5,793 bases of DNA, taken from assembly GCA_029287335.1 (NCBI GenBank), contig JARFRI010000343.1:1-5793 (forward strand). The letters run 5' to 3'. Both the position numbers and the translations under genes were made by a program. Shown piece by piece: positions 1 to 5,565 of the stretch. Position 1 is the first letter of the stretch. Every line of letters starts with the position of its first letter. Source of the stretch: Phycisphaera sp. GTDB taxonomy: Bacteria > Planctomycetota > Phycisphaerae > Phycisphaerales > Phycisphaeraceae. The notes under the pieces were generated by a model that did not search any database, was not told the origin of the DNA, and saw only the letters and a program-made list of their open reading frames with translations.

Positions 1-1155
1 GGGCTGTTCGTCGTTCCGCGTCTGTGGTGACGAGATACTTTCATCCATGCCAGCCATACCAAGCAGTTGGCCGCCCGCGAAAATCTGCTGCACACTCATA
101 CGGTTTTGCGTCAGCGTCCCGGTCTTATCGGTGCAGATCACCGTAGTGCTGCCGAGCGTTTCGACTGCGGGCAGTCGGCGGACGATCGCGCGACGATTTG
201 CCATGCGTGAAACACCGACCGCAAGTGTGATGGTGACGGCCACAGGCAGGCCCTCGGGGATCGCACCGACTGCCAGCGCGACCGCCGCCATGAACATGCT
301 CACCGCAGGCTGGTCCCGCCAGATCCCCAGTAAGAAGGTCATCGCCGCGAGGCTCAAGATCAATACTGTCAGCAACCGGCTAAAGCGTGCGATCTTGCGT
401 GTCAACGGCGTGGTCAGTTCAACTACGCCTGTCATCAACTCCGCAATACGCCCCGCTTCGGTGCGGTCGCCCGTCGCCCAGACCACGCCCTCCGCTCGGC
501 CATGCGTCACCATCGTCCCCGCGTAGGCCAGATTCGCACGCTCAGCCAAGATCGTGTGCATCGCGATCGGATCGACGTGCTTGTGAACCGGGACCGACTC
601 ACCGGTCAAAGGCGATTCATCGACACGCAGGTTATGGCTTCGGAATAAGCGAAGGTCCGCAGGGACCCGGTCGCCAGACTCAAGAAGGACGATGTCGCCA
701 GGCACGAGATCGACAGACTCAACACGCTGCCGTTTGCTATTTCGCCTGACAGTCGCCTCAGCAACCATCATTCGGTTAAGTGCTTCGATCGCGCGCTCGG
801 CCCGCATCTCCTGCACAAAGCCGACCGCCGCGTTCACCAACACCACCGCGAAGATCACCGCCGCATCGACCCAGTGCTGCAACACGAGGGTCACGGCTGT
901 TGCGCCCAACAAGACATAGATCAGCGGCTGATGAAACTGCAACGCGATCCGCTTTGCCACACTTGTCCCACGCGGTGGCGTCAGTTGATTGAGGCCGTAG
1001 ACCTCCAATCGCTTGTTAGCCTCGGCCTCTGCGAGGCCGGTGTGCGCGTTGGTCCCCAGCAATTGAAAGGCCTCTTCGCTCGCCAGCCCATGCCATCGGA
1101 TTGCTTCGCTATTCCGCTTGATGTTGGTTTGGTCTTGCGTGGTTGAGAGACTCAT
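1..1155 (-). CDS. Cation-transporting P-type ATPase, type II (Ca2+-ATPase-like), N-terminal part
   Basis: This is an integral inner-membrane pump that couples ATP hydrolysis to cation export. The frame is open from the ATG at 1155 to the left window edge, giving 385 residues of an expected 850-930, so the nucleotide-binding and C-terminal membrane domains lie outside. Visible in order are a cation-ATPase N-terminal domain (about 22-75), membrane segments near 77-93 and 95-116, the actuator domain with TGES (184-187), membrane segments near 257-279 and 286-315 with the ion-binding IPEGLP (299-304), and the phosphorylation motif DKTGT with Asp343. PEGLP in the fourth membrane segment marks type II pumps such as the SERCA/PMR1 group; the exact ion is not decided. 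The start is 7 bases after the stop of the coiled-coil gene, with only a weak AGG ahead, so translational coupling is likely. Family certain, substrate inferred. Confidence 0.95.
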   Translation of the reverse strand, partial: MSLSTTQDQTNIKRNSEAIRWHGLASEEAFQLLGTNAHTGLAEAEANKRLEVYGLNQLTPPRGTSVAKRIALQFHQPLIYVLLGATAVTLVLQHWVDAAVIFAVVLVNAAVGFVQEMRAERAIEALNRMMVAEATVRRNSKRQRVESVDLVPGDIVLLESGDRVPADLRLFRSHNLRVDESPLTGESVPVHKHVDPIAMHTILAERANLAYAGTMVTHGRAEGVVWATGDRTEAGRIAELMTGVVELTTPLTRKIARFSRLLTVLILSLAAMTFLLGIWRDQPAVSMFMAAVALAVGAIPEGLPVAVTITLAVGVSRMANRRAIVRRLPAVETLGSTTVICTDKTGTLTQNRMSVQQIFAGGQLLGMAGMDESISSPQTRNDEQP

Positions 1156-1162
1156 CTTCAGC

Positions 1163-1453
1163 CTAGTCTTTGAATTTCCCGACCGCTTCGCCGAACGCCG
1201 AAGTGATGTCTTCCCATGCTGATTCGACACCGTGCTTAACGGATTGCCAAGCCTCGCCACTCGACTCTTTGACTTCTGCGAGCTTACTCTTCTCGTGCTG
1301 TATCTTGTGATCCAACTCTTCGATTTTCTTGTTTTATTTCAACTGAGCTTCAGCGCTGGCTTGGGAGGCTTTTGCCTTGAGTTTGTCCAGTTCCGCCTCC
1401 CATTCGTCCATCTGTGCCTGCTTCTTCTGCTGGTAGAGTTCTTTGTCGTTCAT
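1163..1453 (-). pseudogene. Small coiled-coil protein, interrupted by one in-frame TAA
   Basis: Read from the ATG at 1453, the frame gives 39 residues beginning MNDKELYQQKKQAQMDEW. It then meets TAA at codon 40 (positions 1336-1334) and continues in the same frame to a TAG at 1165-1163, for a 96-codon gene. The two halves fit one known type of small, soluble, charged coiled-coil protein of about 90-100 residues: a Lys/Glu-rich heptad region, then an amphipathic end containing GEAWQSVKHGVESAWEDI. Relatives as I recall them usually have an aromatic residue such as Tyr at this point, and TAT or TAC to TAA is a single change. No good start codon follows the stop, so the second half is probably untranslated. 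Function is unknown; such genes often sit in stress clusters. An ATG at 1465 is an alternative in-frame start. Neither start has a clear Shine-Dalgarno site. A sequencing error cannot be excluded. Confidence 0.8.
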
Positions 1454-1548
1454 GACGCTATCCATTCAAAAGGTGTTGTGGGCTGGGGTCACCCGATACG
1501 AATCATCGTTTTTGGAATAAGGGCTTGATGGCTTCTCGATCGAGTGGA

Positions 1549-2019
1549 TCAGCCAAACGGGAAGCCATATTCATTCCATGCGTCTGGATCGATCATTGCG
1601 GGGTCCGGCTCCCATGACGCTGGCTTGGGCGAGGGAACGATCAAGACCGGACACTTGCCAGAGCGCATGATCGCCCCAGCCACGCTCCCCATCACTAGGT
1701 CGTAGAGTGCACCGTGACCATGCGACCCCATGACTACCATGCCGGGTTGCTTGGTGTCGATCTGATCAAGGATCGACTCGACCACTGGGCCAAACACTAA
1801 TAGCGGGCTTGCTACGCATCCTTTCTCGCTCAATTGAGCGACGATTCCATCGACTCGGGGGGACAGAGCCGCCTTGCCCTGCTCTGAATCGTCTAGGTCC
1901 GCTTGTGAAACGTACAGGACATAGACCTCTGCATCTAGAGGCGCTGCAAGACCAGCGACAAACGCCACCACTTGGTCGGTCGTGTCAGAAAAATCAATCG
2001 GCATCAGGATCGTCTGCAT
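1549..2019 (-). CDS. Universal stress protein (UspA family, ATP-binding type)
   Basis: A single-domain cytoplasmic Usp protein of 156 residues. It opens with the first beta strand and acidic residue typical of the fold (QTILMPIDFS) and carries the full nucleotide-binding signature G-x2-G-x9-G-S (Gly98, Gly101, Gly111-Ser112). This points to the ATP-binding subgroup rather than the non-binding UspA subgroup. A tail of about 25 residues after the last strand, rich in Pro, Asp and Trp, is longer than usual. I chose the ATG at 2019 rather than the GTG at 2022 because a GGAG motif lies 7 bases before the ATG but only 4 before the GTG. The gene follows the deacylase-like gene after 38 bases and is probably co-transcribed with it. 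Family members help cells survive energy, oxygen and envelope stress; the partner is unknown. Confidence 0.95.
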   Translation of the reverse strand: MQTILMPIDFSDTTDQVVAFVAGLAAPLDAEVYVLYVSQADLDDSEQGKAALSPRVDGIVAQLSEKGCVASPLLVFGPVVESILDQIDTKQPGMVVMGSHGHGALYDLVMGSVAGAIMRSGKCPVLIVPSPKPASWEPDPAMIDPDAWNEYGFPFG

Positions 2020-2057
2020 CACAGCGCTCCCCGTTCGGGTTTGTTCTTGGCCTACAG

Positions 2058-2558
2058 CTACTTCGCCTTGGCTTCACTAAAGTCCACGGACGGGAACGCG
2101 AAATCCATTTCAATGGGCTGAACCAACTTCTTAAACTCGGCATAGGACATCTGGATTGCCTCTTCGTGCGTTCCTGCGTTAAACGTAATCATCTCGTGCT
2201 TGGATAAAATTGGCGCGACATAGACCGTCAGGCCGTACAGATTGCCCAGCGGCGGGCAGGCTCCCGTCTCGCAATCAGGAAAGAAGGTCGCCATCGCGTC
2301 CTCATGCAACAACTCAAGGTGGCCAGCACCCAGTAAATCCTTGAATCGTGGCACATCGATGTAGTGGTCGGCGGGTAGAACGGCGAGGATCTGAGCCCCG
2401 TCCGAGTTGAGTCCGACCACTTTTGCGAAGTCACCTGGCTTGAGGTGGCAATCCGCAGCCGTCTGTCGTGCGGTTACATCACGGCGATGCGGAATGCGTT
2501 TATACGGAATATCATTCTGGTCCAAGTATTGTCGGATTCGGTTGGTGAGCAGTTGCAT
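2058..2558 (-). CDS. YbaK/EbsC-type aminoacyl-tRNA deacylase-like protein
   Basis: A stand-alone 166-residue editing-domain protein of the YbaK/ProX superfamily, which in characterised members hydrolyses mischarged aminoacyl-tRNA in the cytoplasm. The fold signature is visible: an N-terminal helix and strand (MQLLTNRIRQYLDQNDIPYK), the conserved lysine in FAKVV (Lys46, the position of the catalytic lysine in YbaK), and a glycine/proline loop GACPPLGNLYG from Gly99, matching the GxxxP pattern. The C-terminal FNAGTHEEAIQMSYAEF also fits the subfamily. It is not a close match to E. coli YbaK, so the tRNA substrate is not known. The start is firm: GGAGG lies 6 bases before the ATG. The upstream gap holds one copy of the shared inverted repeat (2675-2691). 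It probably heads an operon with the universal stress gene. Only one GATC occurs between 2001 and 2700, unlike its neighbours. Confidence 0.9.
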   Translation of the reverse strand: MQLLTNRIRQYLDQNDIPYKRIPHRRDVTARQTAADCHLKPGDFAKVVGLNSDGAQILAVLPADHYIDVPRFKDLLGAGHLELLHEDAMATFFPDCETGACPPLGNLYGLTVYVAPILSKHEMITFNAGTHEEAIQMSYAEFKKLVQPIEMDFAFPSVDFSEAKAK

Positions 2559-2732
2559 CTTGAGCCTCCGACGAAAAGGGGGTTAAACGCCGCGGCAAAC
2601 ACCTGCCAGCGACTGACAACCCCATCATGCCACGGTCCATCGCAATGGCGCATCAGTAAGCTATGAGAATGGGTATCCGGAAAATGCTGATACGCAAGAC
2701 ATACCACCCGTAGGGTGTTTTATCCGCTCGGA
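2559..2732. other. Intergenic region between response regulator and deacylase-like gene
   Basis: This 174-bp gap, read on the minus strand, is the 3' end of the regulator transcript and the upstream region of the deacylase-like gene. It holds the Shine-Dalgarno of that gene at its low end, a copy of the shared inverted repeat (2675-2691), and two adjacent short inverted repeats at 2705-2733. No convincing minus-strand Rho-independent terminator was seen, so read-through from the regulator gene is possible. Open frames crossing it overlap the deacylase-like gene and look like shadows. Confidence 0.6.
2675..2691. promoter_or_regulatory. Candidate operator, copy A (upstream of the deacylase-like gene)
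   Basis: ATCCG-GAAAATG-CTGAT has 4 of 5 arm pairs of the consensus ATCAG-N7-CTGAT. It is 116 bases upstream of the deacylase-like start and shares the 14-mer GGAAAATGCTGATA with the copy upstream of ppsA. Binding of any protein is inferred. Confidence 0.5.
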
Positions 2733-2733
2733 T
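2705..2733. repeat. Two adjacent short inverted repeats at the end of the regulator gene
   Basis: CACCC-GTA-GGGTG (2705-2717) is followed on the plus strand by TTTT. It is followed by ATCCG-CT-CGGAT (2722-2733), which overlaps the stop codon of the regulator. The T-run would suit a terminator only for plus-strand transcription, where no gene runs into it. On the minus strand neither repeat has a trailing U-run. They could be protein sites or 3'-end-stabilising hairpins; the role is not known. Confidence 0.35.
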
Positions 2734-3428
2734 CAGCAGCCGCTTTCGACCCAGTGGTAGGCTCGACGGGCCAGTTGCTGACTCGTCTCAATATGCAATT
2801 TTTCCTTGAGATGGGCGCGGTAGGTCTCGATCGTCTTTGGGCTCAGACTCAGGTACTCGGCGATCTCGTTGATCGACATCCCCCGGCCTAACAACTCAAA
2901 TACTTCTAATTCACGATCGGATAACGCCGAGGTTTCATCCGTGTCCGCCTGCTGCGCTTTGCCGGTGGCCTGACGCATGAGTTTGGATGAGATCGCTTGG
3001 CTCACGCACAGGTCCCCTGCCAGCACCATCCGGATCGCGTCGATAATCCGATCCGCGAGTTGGTGTTTGCTGACATAGCCCATCGCACCGGCCCGCAGGC
3101 AACGCTCGGCGTAGAGGTCTTCGTCGTGCCCGGAGATAACGATGATCTTTGCCAACGGATCGTGAGCGATGATGTCTTTGATCAGCTCGATGCCGCTGCC
3201 TTCTTTCAGCGTCAGATCAATCAACGCCACATCGGGCCGTACCTTGCAGTAATGAGAGAACGCCTCCGGGGCCGACTCCTGCTGGCAACACGCGGTCATG
3301 TCCCCCTCGGCATCAATAAGGCTCGCAAATCCCTGACGCACCACAGGGTGATCGTCAACGATCATCACGCGGATGTGATCTGTGCTGCCTGTCTTAGGCG
3401 GGTTGACCCGCTTGGTCGCCTTACTCAT
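2733..3428 (-). CDS. NarL/FixJ-family two-component response regulator
   Basis: A 231-residue cytoplasmic transcription regulator. The receiver domain spans about residues 19-137, with the acidic pair Asp25-Asp26, phospho-acceptor Asp71 in ALIDLTL, switch Ser99 in VISG and Lys121 in YVSKH, so all key phosphorylation residues are present. A linker (about 150-167) leads to a LuxR/GerE helix-turn-helix (about 168-225) with LSDRELEVFELLGRGMS and SPKTIETYRAHLKEKL. An unusual basic extension of about 18 residues precedes the receiver. The start is supported by GAGG 7 bases upstream, inside the palindrome GAGGTACCTC. No sensor kinase gene is in the window, so the partner lies elsewhere. The gene points away from the phosphatase/hsp20 group and is plausibly the local regulator. 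A copy of the shared inverted repeat 77 bases upstream of its start suggests self-regulation, which is inference. Confidence 0.96.
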   Translation of the reverse strand: MSKATKRVNPPKTGSTDHIRVMIVDDHPVVRQGFASLIDAEGDMTACCQQESAPEAFSHYCKVRPDVALIDLTLKEGSGIELIKDIIAHDPLAKIIVISGHDEDLYAERCLRAGAMGYVSKHQLADRIIDAIRMVLAGDLCVSQAISSKLMRQATGKAQQADTDETSALSDRELEVFELLGRGMSINEIAEYLSLSPKTIETYRAHLKEKLHIETSQQLARRAYHWVESGC

Positions 3429-3473
3429 CGAGGTACCTCAGTCAGGTCATACGCTTGATAGGCCTACATCCAG

Positions 3474-3501
3474 AGTGTAACCGCTTTCGATGGACCGCCA
3501 A
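3474..3501 (-). promoter_or_regulatory. Candidate sigma-70-like promoter of the response regulator gene
   Basis: On the minus strand, TTGGCG (3501-3496) and TACACT (3479-3474) are separated by 16 bases. Each matches the vegetative consensus at 4 of 6 positions. Transcription would start near 3467, leaving a leader of roughly 38 bases. Operator copy E would then be centred about 47 bases upstream of the start, a usual activator position. The boxes are weak and this is a proposal only. Confidence 0.3.
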
Positions 3502-3505
3502 CGAT

Positions 3506-3522
3506 GCCAGATGTCATCTGAG
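3506..3522. promoter_or_regulatory. Candidate operator, copy E (upstream of the response regulator)
   Basis: GCCAG-ATGTCAT-CTGAG keeps the CAG-N7-CTG core of the shared site. It also contains a stronger perfect palindrome of its own, CAGATG-T-CATCTG (3508-3520). It is 77 bases upstream of the regulator start and just beyond the candidate -35 box. Its outer arm bases fit the consensus less well than the other copies, so it may be a separate kind of site. Confidence 0.4.
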
Positions 3523-3594
3523 TCGGAAGTTTGCAATCGATACCCATGGTGCCTTGATCAGTGAATAGCTTAAGGCCCTTGGCCCGACGCTGCG

Positions 3595-3611
3595 ATCAGG
3601 GATTTGCTGAT
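3595..3611. promoter_or_regulatory. Candidate operator, copy B (upstream of the phosphatase gene)
   Basis: ATCAG-GGATTTG-CTGAT is the best copy, with five perfect arm pairs around a 7-base spacer. It is followed at once by ATTCAG, so CTGA-TAT-TCAG forms a second overlapping inverted repeat (3607-3617). It lies 81 bases before the phosphatase start. Confidence 0.5.
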
Positions 3612-3677
3612 ATTCAGACTTGATGTTCACCGATGGGCGCTCGCCTACCTGTGTGGTCAACTATGGCTCCACAGAAC

Positions 3678-3696
3678 GAAACGGAGACAACCATGC
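3678..3696 (+). promoter_or_regulatory. Ribosome-binding leader, copy 1 of an exact 19-nt repeat
   Basis: GAAACGGAGACAACCATGC holds a GGAG Shine-Dalgarno 6 bases before the phosphatase ATG and decides that start over the in-frame ATG at 3633. The same 19 bases recur in front of the hsp20 gene at 4968-4986. Confidence 0.85.
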
Positions 3697-4262
3697 GGTC
3701 ATATCGGATCAACTTACGTGTCGGGCTACTGTTTCTTACCATCCTGCCGATGGTGTCCATTTGCTGCAAGTCGAGCCAGGAAGAGCACCAAGCCATCACC
3801 ACAGAGAAACTCGAGCCCTACGAATGCGGCACGATCACGCGCTTACATACCTATCAGGGTGTCTTCCTCGCCAGCCAGCCATCGCCGGACGACTTTAAGC
3901 AAGCCAAGAAAGGCGGCGTCAAGACCGTCATCAACTTGCGGCACCCCAGCGAGCAGGAGGACTTTGACGAGCGTGCGTTCATCGAGGGCTTGGGACTGAC
4001 GTATCACAACGTCCCCTGGAATGGGCCAGAAGAACTCACCGACGAAACTTTTGGCAAGGTCAGGTCGCTGTTGCGTGACGCTGAGCGGCCGATCCTGCTG
4101 CACTGTTCGTCCGCAAACCGCGTGGGTGCGATGTGGCTGGCTTACCGCGTTCTTGATGACAGTGCAACAACGCAAACAGCGATCGCGGAGGCCAAGACCG
4201 TCGGCCTCATGTCGCCGGACTATGAGTCCAAGGCAATGGCATACATCAAGCGGCACCGATAG
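3693..4262 (+). CDS. DSP/DUF442-like cysteine phosphatase with N-terminal export signal
   Basis: A 189-residue protein. Residues 1-24 form a basic start and hydrophobic core (VGLLFLTILPMVSIC), a signal peptide or membrane anchor. The Cys24-Cys25 pair could be a lipoprotein site, but the lipobox is not canonical. The body matches the dual-specificity-phosphatase-like fold of the DUF442/TIGR01244 group: FLASQPSPDDF (58-68), KTVINLR (77-83), and the phosphate-binding loop LHCSSANRVGAMW with nucleophile Cys138 and Arg143. The spacing is CX4R, one residue shorter than the CX5R of classical tyrosine phosphatases but known in this group. It probably acts outside the cytoplasmic membrane on an unknown phosphorylated substrate. 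The start at 3693 is fixed by GGAG and makes the signal peptide N-terminal. The next gene starts 41 bases downstream, suggesting an operon. A copy of the shared inverted repeat lies 81 bases upstream. Confidence 0.88.
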   Translation: MRSYRINLRVGLLFLTILPMVSICCKSSQEEHQAITTEKLEPYECGTITRLHTYQGVFLASQPSPDDFKQAKKGGVKTVINLRHPSEQEDFDERAFIEGLGLTYHNVPWNGPEELTDETFGKVRSLLRDAERPILLHCSSANRVGAMWLAYRVLDDSATTQTAIAEAKTVGLMSPDYESKAMAYIKRHR

Positions 4263-4303
4263 TACGCAAGGCTAATAACACATCATGACTAGGGAGCCAA
4301 ATA

Positions 4304-4870
4304 ATGATCGCAACAACCAAAAACAACGCATGGATCGTACTTGCCAATGACTACCAGGCACGCCTTTTGTCTGTTGGTCGAACATCGACAGGCCATTGCC
4401 AACTCTCGGAGATCGATGTGGTCGATAGCCCGCTTCCTCAACTTGATCAGGAACGACAATTGGCTTTTCAAAGGTATCCCAACTACCGCTACAGCTACGC
4501 CGATAACCTGAACACGATCAACGAAGAGCGACGCCGATTTGCCAAGTTGTTCGCCCGGTGGATCGACCGCCTTGTCGATGAACACAAGATCAAACGAGTG
4601 ACGGTCTTCAGCCCGCCTCGATTGATCGGGTTTCTCAGAGAACACCTAAGTGACAAACATTGTGATCAGATCGACCTGCGCACCGAGAACCTTTCGCATC
4701 TACCCGACAGTTCCCTGCGGCAGCACAAAGCGATCGTTCGTCTACTGGATGAACGCCCCTCTACAGGAACGTTATCGCAAGTGACAACACATCAAACGCA
4801 AAGCCAGATGAGAACTCGCCGCACTCACTTGACGACGCGTACAGATCAGGCTGTCCCAACTCACTCATGA
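4304..4870 (+). CDS. Host-attachment family protein (PF10116-type, eRF1-related fold)
   Basis: A 188-residue soluble protein of the family named 'protein required for attachment to host cells'. Despite the name, the family is widespread in free-living bacteria and has been linked by fold to eRF1-like domains, so a role in translation or ribosome rescue is possible but unproven. Family landmarks are an N-terminal strand AWIVLANDYQARLLSV (9-24), a charged helix RFAKLFARWIDRLV (78-91), the core RVTVFSPPRLIGFLREHL (98-115), and a C-terminal DLRTENLSHLPDSSLRQHK (124-142). Members usually end near here. This protein adds about 38 residues (151-188), rich in Thr, Gln and Arg and probably disordered. 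GGGAG 7 bases before the ATG supports the start. It follows the phosphatase by 41 bases and is likely in the same transcript. The hsp20 gene follows after 112 bases with its own leader. Confidence 0.88.
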   Translation: MIATTKNNAWIVLANDYQARLLSVGRTSTGHCQLSEIDVVDSPLPQLDQERQLAFQRYPNYRYSYADNLNTINEERRRFAKLFARWIDRLVDEHKIKRVTVFSPPRLIGFLREHLSDKHCDQIDLRTENLSHLPDSSLRQHKAIVRLLDERPSTGTLSQVTTHQTQSQMRTRRTHLTTRTDQAVPTHS

Positions 4871-4881
4871 GGGCTGGTGTA

Positions 4882-4897
4882 TTCAGGCCACTCTGAC
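4882..4897. promoter_or_regulatory. Candidate operator, copy D (upstream of hsp20, weak)
   Basis: TTCAG-GCCACT-CTGAC keeps the TCAG/CTGA arms of the shared site but with a 6-base rather than 7-base spacer. It is 85 bases before the hsp20 start, close to the distance of copies B and E. This is the least certain copy apart from E. No CIRCE-type heat-shock operator was seen in this gap (4871-4982). Confidence 0.3.
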
Positions 4898-4967
4898 GGA
4901 AACTAGAACACAAGCAAAATACGGTCGGGGCCAACCGGCGGCACCCCTCCGAGATCAACTCAGCCGG

Positions 4968-4986
4968 GAAACGGAGACAACCATGC
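4968..4986 (+). promoter_or_regulatory. Ribosome-binding leader, copy 2 of an exact 19-nt repeat
   Basis: This is identical over 19 bases to 3678-3696 and places GGAG 6 bases before the hsp20 ATG. The flanking bases before the repeat differ, so the identity stops sharply at the leader. Confidence 0.85.
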
Positions 4987-5435
4987 TACCGACCCTCCTC
5001 AAACGTACGCACCTCGATAAACCGTTGGTCACGATCCCGCACGATGTCGGCGATTTCTTCGAGCATATGTTCGAGTCCTGGCGCGACAACGCCTCAGCCG
5101 ACTACGAAACCGCGGCCTACCCCTGCGATATCCGCGAAGAGAACGGCCAGATCCATGTCGACGCCGAATTACCAGGCTTCAAGAAAGAGGAGGTCAAAGT
5201 GACGCTTGAGCACGGCGTCCTGAGCATCAACGCAGAGCATGAAGAAGAACAGGACAAGCAGGAAGACGGCGAGAGCTACCTGCAGGAGCGCCGCTACCGC
5301 CGTATCCAACGCACCTTCACGCTACCCAAACCCGTGGATGAGTCGAAGGTCAAAGCCAATCTAAAGGACGGCGTCTTGCACCTGACGCTGAACAAGACCG
5401 AAGCGAGTAAAGCACGCGAGATTACGGTCCAGTAG
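4983..5435 (+). CDS. Hsp20/alpha-crystallin small heat-shock protein
   Basis: A 150-residue ATP-independent chaperone that forms oligomers and holds unfolding proteins in the cytoplasm. The alpha-crystallin domain runs from about residue 45 to 143: PCDIREENGQIHVDAELPGF (47-66), the GVLSINAEH strand (78-86), ERRYRRIQRTFTLP (102-115), and the signature GVLHLTLNK (130-138). The C-terminal ITV (147-149) is the I-x-I/V motif that docks between dimers. The N-terminal arm (1-44) has normal length and a DFFEHMFESW segment typical of class A bacterial proteins. The start is fixed by GGAG in the duplicated leader. Control appears not to use CIRCE; the upstream gap holds a weak copy of the shared inverted repeat. 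It is separated from ppsA by 255 bases, so the two are probably separate transcripts. Confidence 0.97.
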   Translation: MLPTLLKRTHLDKPLVTIPHDVGDFFEHMFESWRDNASADYETAAYPCDIREENGQIHVDAELPGFKKEEVKVTLEHGVLSINAEHEEEQDKQEDGESYLQERRYRRIQRTFTLPKPVDESKVKANLKDGVLHLTLNKTEASKAREITVQ

Positions 5436-5565
5436 ACAGAGCAAACGGGCGAAAACGTAGCCCCCGGAATAACTACCTAGGCGACGAATCTGGCAAATCG
5501 TCACGGTGAAGCTGCCGAGAGTGTTCCGGCTGCGAGTGGATTAGCGCACGAGCGCGTACGAGAGA

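Larger units (their letters stand above)
3429..3692. other. Divergent intergenic control region
   Basis: This 264-bp gap separates the minus-strand regulator gene from the plus-strand phosphatase gene. It contains the palindromic Shine-Dalgarno region of the regulator (3430-3439), a candidate minus-strand promoter (3474-3501), two candidate operators (3506-3522 and 3595-3611), and the phosphatase ribosome-binding leader. A plus-strand frame could extend the phosphatase to an ATG at 3633, but no Shine-Dalgarno precedes that start. No small gene was seen. Confidence 0.6.

Noticed and set aside
47..1146. Several plus-strand open frames of 70-159 codons
   Set aside because: They lie opposite the P-type ATPase frame, which carries TGES, PEGLP and DKTGT. 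Their translations are rich in Arg, Ser, Pro and Thr with no recognisable domain, as expected of antisense shadows.
1334..1336. Reassigned TAA codon (alternative genetic code)
   Set aside because: There is a single case only and no bacterial precedent known to me. A one-base mutation or sequence error explains it more simply.
1232..1528. Plus-strand 98-residue hydrophobic frame that looks like a membrane protein
   Set aside because: It is the antisense of the coiled-coil gene. Lys/Glu-rich codons read backwards give Phe/Leu, which mimics membrane segments. No Shine-Dalgarno is present.
1535..1544. CTCGATCGAG palindrome just after the universal stress gene as a terminator
   Set aside because: The 10-bp perfect palindrome leaves no loop and is not followed by a T-run on the minus strand.
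2474..2707. Minus-strand 77-residue frame ahead of the deacylase-like gene
   Set aside because: It overlaps the well-supported deacylase-like start in another frame, has no family resemblance and crosses the candidate operator.
3580..3612. Sigma-54 promoter upstream of the phosphatase
   Set aside because: GG and GC elements are present (TGGCCCGACGCTGC), but the spacing between GG and GC is one base short of the required distance. The TTTGCTGAT copy lacks the upstream GG.
3633..3692. Earlier ATG that would lengthen the phosphatase by 20 residues
   Set aside because: It has no Shine-Dalgarno and would bury the signal peptide. The ATG at 3693 has GGAG at good spacing.
4179..4186. HIP1-like GCGATCGC octamer as a sign of a cyanobacterium
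   Set aside because: Only one copy was seen in the window, and the wider GATC excess is not centred on this octamer.
4871..4982. CIRCE (HrcA) operator ahead of hsp20
   Set aside because: No TTAGCACTC/GAGTGCTAA arms or near matches were found in the gap.
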